Assembly: GCA_003569365.1 (NCBI GenBank)
Contig: BGOS01000003.1
Coordinates: 128,315 to 192,314 of the forward strand
Source of the DNA: Anaerolineaceae bacterium
Lineage (GTDB): Bacteria > Chloroflexota > Anaerolineae > Anaerolineales > UBA11657
Direction: 5' to 3'
DNA: 64,000 nucleotides
A program made the position numbers and the translations under genes. The notes below the pieces were generated by a model. It worked only from the letters and a program-made list of their open reading frames with translations. It was not told where the DNA came from and did no database searches. How positions within the stretch are numbered: position 1 is the stretch's first letter; the number at the start of each line of letters is the position of its first letter. Below are positions 39,978 to 49,044 of this stretch, in pieces.

Positions 39978-42932
39978 TCAGGCGGGCTGCGCGCCCGCGA
40001 CAGCGTGCTGCGCCTGCGCTTGCCAAACGCGCTCGGGTGTAAGGGGCAGGCTGCGGATGCGCACGCCAATCGCGTCGCACACCGCATTAGCTACAGCCGG
40101 CGCCACTCCATCCAAAGGAATTTCAGCAACCGCTTTTGCGCCAAATGGGCCGGTGGGTTCATAGGTGGGCACGAGGATGGCTTCCATCTCGGGCATCTCG
40201 TCGGCGCTGAAGATGCGGTAGTCGCCGAAGCGGGCGACCTGCATGCGGCCGAGCTCGTCGTAGGGCATCTCTTCGCAGACGACGTAGCCGAGGGCTTGCA
40301 CCATGCCGCCCTCAATTTGGCCAAGAGCGGTGAGCGGGTTGATTGCGACGCCGCAATCTACAGCCATCACCAGTTTTATGACGGTGACTTGCCCGGTGCC
40401 GGTATCTACTTCAACTTCCGCAAACTGGGCGCCGAAGGGCGGCGGCGAGTATGGCGATACGTACGAGGCGGTTGCCATTAGTTGCTGCTGATCTTGTGTG
40501 TGCAGGCTGTGCAGGGCAATTTCTGCGTGGCTTACGCTGCGGCCGTCGTTAGCGTGCACGCGGCTATTATGTGCCGTCATACCGTCGGCGCTGCAGTTGA
40601 GCATGAGAGCGGCGCGGTCGAACATTAAGTTTCGCAGCTGAAGGGCTGCTTTGTGCACTGCCATGCCCGAGATGTAGGTTGTGCTGCTGGCGTAGGCGCC
40701 AGTGTCGAACGGCGTAAAGTCTGTATCGGATGAATAAATGATTACGTCGACTGTGGGTACACCAAGAGTTTCCGCAGCCATTTGGGCAAGCACGGTGTCA
40801 CTGCCGGTGCCAAGGTCGGTGGCGCCAACGAGCACGTTGAAACTGCCGTCATCATTTATTTTGATGCTGGCGGCGCCCATGTCCAGGCCAGGGATGGCGG
40901 TGCCATGCATGCAGACCGCCATTCCGAGCCCGCGCCGTATGTGCGGGCGCTGCGGATCTTGATGCCAGTTTGCGTTTGTGCGGCGATCCCATGCGATGGC
41001 GGCGCTGCCTTGCGAGACACACTCGGGAAGGCCACATGTGAGCACGCGCTGTGGATCGCCAGCGCCTTCCTCCATCACTTCGCCTTCGCCGATGGCTGCG
41101 GTGATTGGGATGGTGTCACCCACGCGCACGGCGTTCTGCATCCGGAACGCCACCGGGTCGCGGCCGGTGAGCAGCGCAATCTCATCCATCAAACATTCCA
41201 ATGCAAATTCGGCCTGCGGGCCGCCGTAGCCGCGGTAGGCGCCGGCGGTCGGTTTGTTGGTGTAAACAATTTCGCCATGAAAGCGCAGAGCCGGGCAGCG
41301 GTAGGTGGAGAGTCCGCGCAGGCCGGAAACGCTGCAGACGGTAAGGCCGTGGGTGCCGTAGGCGCCGGTGTCTTCCACGATGTGCAAATCCAGCGCTTGC
41401 AGGTCACCTGCCTGGCTGACACCAGCGCGAAAGGTGAGTGTTTGCGCGTGGCGCGAACGCGCACTGGTGAACTCTTGCGCGCGGGTGTACTCAAAGCGCA
41501 CTGGCCGGTGAGTCGCAATCGTGAGATGCGCGCATAAATCTTCGATCAGCATTTCCTGCTTGCCGCCAAAGCCGCCGCCAATGCGCGGCTTGATAACGCG
41601 AATGCGCTTGACGGGAAGTTCCAGCAGCGGCGCAACCATGCGCCGCACATGGAACGGCACTTGCGTGCTGGTGCGGATTACAAGCCGGTCTTCGTCGTCC
41701 CACCAAGTGACTACAATGTGGGGTTCGATGTAGCCTTGATGGACTTGATGGGTGGTGTACGTGCGCTCGAAGCGCTGGTCGGCAGCAGCCAGAGCTGCTT
41801 CCACATCACCCACGCGGGCATGAATCTCCGCTGCGAGGTTGCGGTCACGGTCCGTGATTGAGACCGCGTCCGGTTCATCATGAATAACCGGGGCTCCGGG
41901 CCGCATGGCTGCGTGCGCGTCAAAGACTGCCGGCAGCTCTTCGTACTCCACTTCTATCAGGAGTAGCGCGGCGCGCGCAATTGCGGGCGTCTCGGCGGCG
42001 ACAACTGCCACCCGGTCGCCCACGTGGCGCACCTTGCTGTCCAGTGAGACCTGATCATAGGGTGGCGGGTTGGGGTGAGACTGGCCGCCGGACGCGTAGA
42101 CGACGCGCGGCACGTCGGCGTACGTAAGAACGGCATGTACGCCGGGCAGCTTGCGGGCCGCGCTGGCATCGATGCGCTTGATGCGTGCGTGTGCAACGGG
42201 GCTCGTGAGCAGTGCGCCATGCAGCATGCCCGGCAGCTCGATGTCATCTGCGAATACCGGTCGTCCTTTGGCTAGTTTTACGCCGTCCACTTTCGGTTCG
42301 GGGCGCCCGACGCTTCCAAGTTGCACAGTCGGCAGGACTACGGTGCGCGGCTCGGTTTGCACTTGTGTGGTGGAATTGCCGAAGTCCGGTGTCGGGGTTT
42401 CGCCCGGGGTTCGCGGTCCGAATAGAGCCTCAAACGGCAGGCCGCCGTGCGGATCAACTGGCGGCACAATTTCGCCGCGCAACATTGCGGCTGCACGCAT
42501 GACGGCTTGCACCGGCCGCAAGTACCCAGTGCAGCGGCAGAGCACGCCGCCAAGTACCTCGCGCACTTGTTCCTCCCGCGGCGCTGGTTCGCGGTTCAGT
42601 AATTCTTTCGTTGCCATGATCATTGCCGGCGTGCAGAAGCCGCACTGGATTGCGCCTGTGTCAATGAATGCCTGTTGAATGGGATGGATTTCGTGGCGCT
42701 CGGTAAGGCCCTCTACCGTCTCAATTTGCTGTGCGTCTGCTTGGGCAGCGAGCATCACGCAGGTGGGGGTCAGGCGGCCATTCAGCAATACGGAACAAGC
42801 ACCGCAGTCGCCGCTCTCGCAGCCATGCTTTACTGACCATACACGGGCAGTGCGCAGTGCATCCATCAGAGTGGTTTCCGGCGCGCACTCCAACGGGTGT
42901 GGTGTGCCGTTGATTTCAACGTTTATCTTCAT
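39978..42932 (-). CDS. Xanthine dehydrogenase/aldehyde oxidase family: fused [2Fe-2S] small subunit and molybdopterin large subunit
   Basis: 984 aa; N-terminal CESGDCGACSVLLNG and QCGFCTPAMIMATKELL...LCRCTGY; then molybdopterin domain (KPRIGGGFGGKQEML, TAGAYRGYGGPQAEFALE). Confidence 0.93.
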   Translation of the reverse strand: MKINVEINGTPHPLECAPETTLMDALRTARVWSVKHGCESGDCGACSVLLNGRLTPTCVMLAAQADAQQIETVEGLTERHEIHPIQQAFIDTGAIQCGFCTPAMIMATKELLNREPAPREEQVREVLGGVLCRCTGYLRPVQAVMRAAAMLRGEIVPPVDPHGGLPFEALFGPRTPGETPTPDFGNSTTQVQTEPRTVVLPTVQLGSVGRPEPKVDGVKLAKGRPVFADDIELPGMLHGALLTSPVAHARIKRIDASAARKLPGVHAVLTYADVPRVVYASGGQSHPNPPPYDQVSLDSKVRHVGDRVAVVAAETPAIARAALLLIEVEYEELPAVFDAHAAMRPGAPVIHDEPDAVSITDRDRNLAAEIHARVGDVEAALAAADQRFERTYTTHQVHQGYIEPHIVVTWWDDEDRLVIRTSTQVPFHVRRMVAPLLELPVKRIRVIKPRIGGGFGGKQEMLIEDLCAHLTIATHRPVRFEYTRAQEFTSARSRHAQTLTFRAGVSQAGDLQALDLHIVEDTGAYGTHGLTVCSVSGLRGLSTYRCPALRFHGEIVYTNKPTAGAYRGYGGPQAEFALECLMDEIALLTGRDPVAFRMQNAVRVGDTIPITAAIGEGEVMEEGAGDPQRVLTCGLPECVSQGSAAIAWDRRTNANWHQDPQRPHIRRGLGMAVCMHGTAIPGLDMGAASIKINDDGSFNVLVGATDLGTGSDTVLAQMAAETLGVPTVDVIIYSSDTDFTPFDTGAYASSTTYISGMAVHKAALQLRNLMFDRAALMLNCSADGMTAHNSRVHANDGRSVSHAEIALHSLHTQDQQQLMATASYVSPYSPPPFGAQFAEVEVDTGTGQVTVIKLVMAVDCGVAINPLTALGQIEGGMVQALGYVVCEEMPYDELGRMQVARFGDYRIFSADEMPEMEAILVPTYEPTGPFGAKAVAEIPLDGVAPAVANAVCDAIGVRIRSLPLTPERVWQAQAQHAVAGAQPA

Positions 42933-42941
42933 AATTTGAGA

Positions 42942-43793
42942 CTACGAATGATTATTAGACGCTAGTGCGTCCAATGCCCGTTGTGTCAGGACGGATGCCA
43001 TGGCATGCCGGTACGCGCTGCTGCCGCGGTAATCACTGCGGCTGCCAGATGTTGCGGCAGCGGCTGCTGCGGCGCTTTCGATGTTCGCGGCCGTGAGGGC
43101 GTTGCCAGCCAATGCCATTTCGGCTGCGGTGCAGCGTGCTGGTGTATTGCCTACCCCGCTGATTGCGATGCGTGCGTGGGTAACTTGGTTGGCCTGGGTT
43201 TGCAGGGCAGCGGCTACAGCAACTATGGCTTCATCTCGGGGAGTGCGCCGGACGGCGTGCAATGCTGCGCTCGTGACGGTGTCGGTGTAGGAAATTTGGA
43301 TGGGGAAACTTGCACCGGCGGGCGCGTGTGCGCCAATTGTTGACACGGTACCGTTGTCCCAGTGGATCTGCGCATCGAGTATCAGCCAAGCCAGTTGCAG
43401 GTCGGGCGGGCCATCGCCGGCGATGGCAGCGCCACCGGCGCAAGCCAGGTTGCGCAGTCCATAGTGGGTGCAATGCAAGGCCGCCGTAGCCACAATGCCG
43501 TTATTGCCTCTTTTTAGCAGGGGTGCATCGGCCAGAGCTTGGAGTGTGGTTGATGTACCGATTTCAATTAAACCGGACTTGGAACGGATGAAGTTTAGAT
43601 TTAGATTGCGCAGATCGAGTTGGAGGCCGGTTGCAACCGGGTACGGGGCTGGCACGCGCGGCTGGGTGAGAAGGACGTTGGTACTTTGCGATTGCTGCTG
43701 GATTACTTTTTGCGCGTCCGCTAGATCTGCGGCGCGGTGGTAGATGAATGTATTTGCGGGCACTGCTTGTCCGTTCTGTATAGATGTTAGCAC
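42942..43793 (-). CDS. FAD-binding (medium) subunit of molybdenum hydroxylase, divergent
   Basis: 'FIYHRAADLADAQKVIQQQ', 'LIEIGTSTTLQALAD', 'GLRNLACAGGAAIAGDGPPDL' in place of the usual RNxGTIGGN; adjacent to the fused subunit. Confidence 0.8.
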   Translation of the reverse strand: MLTSIQNGQAVPANTFIYHRAADLADAQKVIQQQSQSTNVLLTQPRVPAPYPVATGLQLDLRNLNLNFIRSKSGLIEIGTSTTLQALADAPLLKRGNNGIVATAALHCTHYGLRNLACAGGAAIAGDGPPDLQLAWLILDAQIHWDNGTVSTIGAHAPAGASFPIQISYTDTVTSAALHAVRRTPRDEAIVAVAAALQTQANQVTHARIAISGVGNTPARCTAAEMALAGNALTAANIESAAAAAAATSGSRSDYRGSSAYRHAMASVLTQRALDALASNNHS

Positions 43794-43821
43794 AGCAATA
43801 TTGCGGCGCGACGAGTGCGCA

Positions 43822-44316
43822 CTATTTGGCCGTTTCCTCGCGCACGGTGGTTACCGCAGCCCGGCAGTCGCGCGCAAGCGTCATGGCGATTTTCAGGTCT
43901 AGTTGCGCGTCCGCTGGTTTCTGTTGTTGCAGGCTCGTCGCCCAAATGCCAAGCTGGTTTGTAACAGCTTCGCAGGAAGTGGCGGTGCGCTGGAGGGCTC
44001 TGTGCACCGGTTCGAGCTGTGGCGCTGGCAGCGGCGTTTGACGGAGTTGGCTTGCAATAAGGCGCAAGGCGGCCAGCTGTGAGCGATAGTCTTTCTGCCA
44101 CGCTTCGTCGCGGTTGTAGCGCATTACAGTTTGAACCAGGGCGTCAAGGTTGATTTCGATAATGCGTACCTTGACCTGTGCGCTCAGGTTGAACGAACGC
44201 TTCAGCCCGCTAAAGCTGCGGGCTCTGGCTGCGGCATCAAGTTCAGCGGCCGTTGGACCGCAACCGGATAGTGCAATACATAGCCACAGAATTGCAACCT
44301 TGGATTGCGCGCTCAC
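43822..44316 (-). CDS. Hypothetical lipoprotein
   Basis: 164 aa; lipobox LWLCIALSGCGPT. Confidence 0.65.
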   Translation of the reverse strand: MSAQSKVAILWLCIALSGCGPTAAELDAAARARSFSGLKRSFNLSAQVKVRIIEINLDALVQTVMRYNRDEAWQKDYRSQLAALRLIASQLRQTPLPAPQLEPVHRALQRTATSCEAVTNQLGIWATSLQQQKPADAQLDLKIAMTLARDCRAAVTTVREETAK

Positions 44317-44355
44317 TGTGGGAGTTTACCCACGGAAGCCGTTTCCATGTGAGAA

Positions 44356-44736
44356 TTGGGTCCAAAGTTCATGGCGGGCGTGAGGCACGGCGAATTTCTT
44401 TATTGCTGGAGGCAATGCCAAAGCTGCCGCGAGCAATATTTGCTGTACACCGCGGCGCCGGACATGGAATTGCCACGGGCACTGCGGATTGAAGCCTTTT
44501 TGGCTCAGCAGGCTGATTGTATTGATTTGGCTGTTACTTATGAGGATACTGTGGCTGCGGTGCGCGGATCGGAGAGTTGTGATGTCTTTACGCTGGTGGA
44601 CTTGATACGCGACCCCAAAGGTGCACTGTGTTCGTTTTGTGGCGGATCTGTGGTGCTGGGAAGTTTTGACGGCGCGGAGGTTGCGGGGATCGAGTGGCGC
44701 GATAGTGTGGGCAACCGGATAACAATTGAAATCTAG
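44356..44736 (+). CDS. Hypothetical small protein with two Cys pairs (possible zinc ribbon)
   Basis: 126 aa; 'CWRQCQSCREQY' and 'CSFCGGS'; start possibly at ATG 44371. Confidence 0.6.
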   Translation: MGPKFMAGVRHGEFLYCWRQCQSCREQYLLYTAAPDMELPRALRIEAFLAQQADCIDLAVTYEDTVAAVRGSESCDVFTLVDLIRDPKGALCSFCGGSVVLGSFDGAEVAGIEWRDSVGNRITIEI

Positions 44737-44776
44737 TGCTATTTCGGTTCTGTGACATGGTACTTTCGGAGGGTAA

Positions 44777-45781
44777 ATGAGGAGCGGTGTGGCTTGTTGT
44801 CTTGCGGGAGACATTGGTGCGACCAATACTGTTCTCGCGTTGGTGACAGCTGCGGGTGGTGTGCGCCAGCCCATTTTGTTGCGCACGTTTCAATCTGCGG
44901 ATTATCCTTCACTTGAAGTGATCCTTGACGAATTTCTCGGCGGTAGTTCTGCAGTGGTGCAGCGCGCTACGTTTGGCGTTGCGGGACCTGTGATTGATCA
45001 GCGCGTGCAGATCACCAATCGATTGTGGGGTGTTGACGCACGATCGGTAGCAGCGCACTTGGGTGGGCTGCCGGTGCACTTGCTAAATGATCTTGAGGCG
45101 CTTGGGCATAGTGTGCCACAGCTGCAGGCGCAGGATTTGGTGGTACTGAATGCGGGTCAGCGTGATGAGCGGGGCGCGATCGGAATTGTGGCGCCGGGCA
45201 CCGGGATGGGTGAGGGTTTTCTGGTGTGGGATGGCAATGGATACCGCCCGTGTGTATCTGAGGGCGGCCATTCTGATTTTGCACCGAATAATGAGGTGGA
45301 ACTGGAGTTGCTCCGATACCTGATGGCGCGGTTTGGGCATGTAAGTGTTGAGCGCGTGTGCTCCGGTTTGGGGCTGCCCAATATCTACGCTTTTCTGCGC
45401 GATACCGGCCGTGAGATTGCGCCGGAGTGGCTGGAGGCGGAGTTGGACGCGGCTAACGACGCAACGCCCGTGATTGTTGGCGCTGCGCTTAGTGATGCGC
45501 GCGCGTGTTCAATTGCAAAGCGGACGCTTGATATTTTTGTGGATGTGCTTGCAGCTGAGGCGGGGAGTTTTGCTGTGCGGTTGCTGGCTACGGGCGGAAT
45601 TTATTTTGGAGGTGGAATTCCGCCGCGGATTTTGGCGCTGTTGCGGGAGCCGCGCTTTATGTCTGTGTTTCTTGCCAAGGGCCGGCTGCGGTCGGTTTTG
45701 GATGCAGTGCCGGTGTTCGTCATCAATAACAGTGGTGCGGGCTTGCTGGGTGCCAGCCATCATGTGCTGCTGGGCGATTGA
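44777..45781 (+). CDS. glk: Glucokinase
   Basis: LAGDIGATNTVLALV; FGVAGPVIDQRVQITNRLW; APGTGMGEGFLV; EGGHSDFAP. Confidence 0.92.
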   Translation: MRSGVACCLAGDIGATNTVLALVTAAGGVRQPILLRTFQSADYPSLEVILDEFLGGSSAVVQRATFGVAGPVIDQRVQITNRLWGVDARSVAAHLGGLPVHLLNDLEALGHSVPQLQAQDLVVLNAGQRDERGAIGIVAPGTGMGEGFLVWDGNGYRPCVSEGGHSDFAPNNEVELELLRYLMARFGHVSVERVCSGLGLPNIYAFLRDTGREIAPEWLEAELDAANDATPVIVGAALSDARACSIAKRTLDIFVDVLAAEAGSFAVRLLATGGIYFGGGIPPRILALLREPRFMSVFLAKGRLRSVLDAVPVFVINNSGAGLLGASHHVLLGD

Positions 45782-45813
45782 TTGGAAATACTTTTTGAGG
45801 AGGGAGAATTGAC

Positions 45814-46209
45814 ATGAATGTAAGTGCCACTAATACGGGCGGCTATAAGGTTGCCTTGAAGGCGGGGAGCCACGATTGGCTCTGTGATAGGCCGGTCGGG
45901 GAGGAGGGCAGTGACCTGGGCCCGACGCCGCATGAGTTACTGGTGGGAAGTCTGGCGGCTTGCAAAGTGATCACCGTACAAATGTATGCGCAGCGCAAAG
46001 GCTGGCCGCTAACGGGTGTAAATATTTCTCTTGGTTACCAACAAATTAAGGGCGATAGTACTTTGGAAAAGTTCGATGGTGAGATTCAACTCCTTGGTGA
46101 GCTAACTGATGAGCAGCGGCAGCGCTTGCATGAGATTGCAGCAAAATGTCCTGTGCACCGCATACTAACAAACCCGGTGGAGATTACTCTGACATTGGCT
46201 GCGGGCTGA
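45814..46209 (+). CDS. OsmC family protein
   Basis: 131 aa; 'GPTPHELLVGSLAACKVITVQMYAQRKGWPL', 'KCPVHRILTNPVEI'. Confidence 0.9.
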   Translation: MNVSATNTGGYKVALKAGSHDWLCDRPVGEEGSDLGPTPHELLVGSLAACKVITVQMYAQRKGWPLTGVNISLGYQQIKGDSTLEKFDGEIQLLGELTDEQRQRLHEIAAKCPVHRILTNPVEITLTLAAG

Positions 46210-46225
46210 GCGGGGGGCGGCGCCT

Positions 46226-47821
46226 GTGATGGATGCACCGGGCCTTGCGTGGCTGGCGCGCATGGACGCGGAGGATTGGGTGGGGCGCATCTGGCGGCAC
46301 GACCACACCCTGTGGAGTGCATCCCCGCACGAGGTTGGCAACCGGCTCGGATGGCTGCGGGCGGCAGAGCAAACCGCGCTGTCCTTGGTGCGTATGCAGG
46401 CATTATGTGCGGCACTTGCAGCAAATGGGATAAGGGACTTGGTTCTACTTGGGATGGGCGGCAGCAGTCTTGCGCCTGAAGTGTTGCGATCAGTGTTTGG
46501 GCAGCAGCCAGGCTTTCCACGCCTGCAAGTTCTGGACAGTACAGTCCCGCGACGGGTGACGCGGGTGGTCGCTGGTTTGGATCTGGATACCACTGTATTT
46601 ATTGTGGCGAGTAAGTCCGGCGACACGATTGAAGTACTAAGCTTATTTGAGTTCGTTTACGGGTTGCTGGCTGTACGGCATGGTGCCGCAGCCGGCCGTT
46701 ACTTTGTTGCGATAACAGATGCAGGCAGTGGCCTTGCGGAACTTGCAGCGCGATACAATTTTCGTGAGCTCTTCCTGAACCCATCCGATATCGGCGGGCG
46801 TTACTCTGCGCTCTCTTTGTTTGGAATGGTTCCGGCTGCGTTGATGGGGTGTGATGTACCGCGGCTTTTGCAGCGCGGTGCACAGATGGCTTTGGCTTGT
46901 GGCATAACCAATGACCTCGCAAGCAATCCGGGTGCCAGCCTTGCCGCAATGTTGGCAGCGCACTGCCAAGACGGGCGCACCAAGCTCACTTTGATCACCT
47001 CGCCGCTGCTCGATTGCATTGGTTTGTGGATTGAGCAGCTGCTGGCGGAGAGTACCGGCAAGCAGGGCAAAGGAATGTTGCCAATTGCGGGCGAGCCATG
47101 GTGTGCGGCGCCAGCGTATGGGGCGGACCGCGTCTTTGTGTACCTGCGATTAGCCGGTGACGATAATGTGGCGGCTGACAGGCATGTGGCTGCGCTTGAA
47201 GCGGCGGGGCAACCTGTGGTGCGGTTGGAACTCGCAGACGTTTATGATATTGGTGCGCAGTTTTTCGTGTGGCAGTTTGCAGTGGCTTTGCTTTGTGCAG
47301 CGCTTGGCGTTAATGCATTTGACCAGCCGAATGTGCAGGAGACCAAGCTGCTCATGGCAAAATCGCTTAAGGCGCTGGCGGGTGGCGGCGCGCTGCTGAG
47401 GCATGGTGACAGCAGTAGTCTCGGCGCATTGTTGAGGGAACGCAGCGCGGTTGATTGCCTTGTGGTGCTTGCGTACGTGGACGAGCTTGAGGTTGGCGAG
47501 GTACTGGCCGCGCTGCGCTTGGCTGTGCTGCGCGGGAGCGGGCTTGCAAGTACGCTTGGCTACGGCCCGCGTTATCTGCATTCTACCGGCCAGTTCCACA
47601 AGGGCGGCCCGGACACGGGACTGTATCTGATGCTGGTTGACGGGCGGGCGGACGATATTGCAATTCCAAATGCAGGGTATGGGTTTCGGAGTTTGATGCA
47701 GGCGCAGGCAGCCGCTGATTATGACGCGCTGCTGGCGCGCGGTCGGCGAGTGGCGCGGGTTGTGCTCAGTGGGGACATTGACGCACAGCTGACGGCGTTG
47801 CTGGCAGAGTGTGCGGGATAA
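46226..47821 (+). CDS. pgi: Glucose-6-phosphate isomerase-like protein of the Tal-Pgi fusion type (PGI part only)
   Basis: 'VLLGMGGSSLAPEVLRSVFG', 'FIVASKSGDTIEVLSLFEFVYG'; 'PNVQETKLLMAKSLK'; no transaldolase domain. Confidence 0.85.
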   Translation: MMDAPGLAWLARMDAEDWVGRIWRHDHTLWSASPHEVGNRLGWLRAAEQTALSLVRMQALCAALAANGIRDLVLLGMGGSSLAPEVLRSVFGQQPGFPRLQVLDSTVPRRVTRVVAGLDLDTTVFIVASKSGDTIEVLSLFEFVYGLLAVRHGAAAGRYFVAITDAGSGLAELAARYNFRELFLNPSDIGGRYSALSLFGMVPAALMGCDVPRLLQRGAQMALACGITNDLASNPGASLAAMLAAHCQDGRTKLTLITSPLLDCIGLWIEQLLAESTGKQGKGMLPIAGEPWCAAPAYGADRVFVYLRLAGDDNVAADRHVAALEAAGQPVVRLELADVYDIGAQFFVWQFAVALLCAALGVNAFDQPNVQETKLLMAKSLKALAGGGALLRHGDSSSLGALLRERSAVDCLVVLAYVDELEVGEVLAALRLAVLRGSGLASTLGYGPRYLHSTGQFHKGGPDTGLYLMLVDGRADDIAIPNAGYGFRSLMQAQAAADYDALLARGRRVARVVLSGDIDAQLTALLAECAG

Positions 47822-47892
47822 CAGCAGAGCGCAATTTGATTACAGCATGCATTGTGCGTTGAGATTGATAAGTTTTTTTAGGAGTAGATTTA

Positions 47893-48834
47893 ATGAACAT
47901 CGGTGGCTTGCACCATATTACAGCGGTTACTGCCAACGCCCGGGCAAATGTGGCTTTTTATACGCAGGTGTTGGGCTTGCGTTTGGTTAAGAAGACGGTC
48001 AATCAGGATGATGTGTCGGCATACCATTTGTTTTACGGCGATGCGGTTGGGAGTGCGGGGACCGAGATTACATTTTTTGATTGGGCGCAGGCGGGTCCGA
48101 ATGTGCCCGGGGCAGGCACGATTGTTTGTTCCCAGCTGCGGGTTGTGGATGCGGCTGCACTGTATTGGTGGCAGCAGCGCTTTCGTGAGCAGGGTGTTCG
48201 GCAGAATGCTGTTGAGGACTATGCGGGGGTGCAACGACTGGTGTTTTGGGACCCCGAAGGACAGGCGCTAGCGCTGGTTTCGGCAGCAAGCACGGCGCCA
48301 TATGAGCCTTGGGCAAACAGCCCGGTACCGGTGGCGCATGCGGTGCGTGGATTGCATTCGATTGTGATTCGGGTCCATGATTCAGCGCCTTCGGTGGGCT
48401 TGCTCGAGGGGGTGCTGGGTATGCGTGCTCTGCCCGCAGTAGAGCGGAGCGCGGAAGCAGGCGTCGAGATCACTGTAATGGCATCCACGGATGGGCCCGC
48501 GGTGTATGTTGAAGCTAACGCGAACTTTCCGGTCGGGCGCGTGGGAGCGGGGGGCGTGCATCACGCTGCGTTCCGCACGGTTGATGCGGCAGAGCAGGTG
48601 CGGTGGCGCGAGCGCTTGCTGTCACAGCGTGTGGGTGTCTCGGAGCAGATTGACCGGTTTTATTTTCAGTCAATTTATTTTCGGGAGCCCAACCGCATCT
48701 TGTACGAAATAGCCACTGACGGGCCGGGCTTTGCGACGGATGAGGATCCGGCGCATTTGGGCGAGCGTTTGGCTTTGCCGCCATTTTTGGAAGCGCAGCG
48801 CGCGCAGATTGAGGCAGGCCTCAAGCCGCTGTAG
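47893..48834 (+). CDS. Ring-cleaving dioxygenase / glyoxalase (VOC) family protein
   Basis: GGLHHITAVTANARANVAFYTQVLGLRLVKKTVNQDD; second VOC repeat from 'LHSIVIRVHDSAPS'. Confidence 0.9.
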   Translation: MNIGGLHHITAVTANARANVAFYTQVLGLRLVKKTVNQDDVSAYHLFYGDAVGSAGTEITFFDWAQAGPNVPGAGTIVCSQLRVVDAAALYWWQQRFREQGVRQNAVEDYAGVQRLVFWDPEGQALALVSAASTAPYEPWANSPVPVAHAVRGLHSIVIRVHDSAPSVGLLEGVLGMRALPAVERSAEAGVEITVMASTDGPAVYVEANANFPVGRVGAGGVHHAAFRTVDAAEQVRWRERLLSQRVGVSEQIDRFYFQSIYFREPNRILYEIATDGPGFATDEDPAHLGERLALPPFLEAQRAQIEAGLKPL

Positions 48835-49044
48835 AGATCGTGCTCAGCCGGCTTGGTGGCTGCAAGCGGGCGGGCAGGCAGCGGCGATGCGGGCAGCAAA
48901 ATCACCCGTGCGGCGGTGGTTGAGCTGCGCGTCACCTTTATTCAAAGAAATCGGATTATGGGCTGCGCTGCAATCCAGAGCAACAAGTGCGCTGCTGCCA
49001 GCGGAGCCGATTGTGGCCAACGCTGGCAGCAGTCTGGGAACGGG

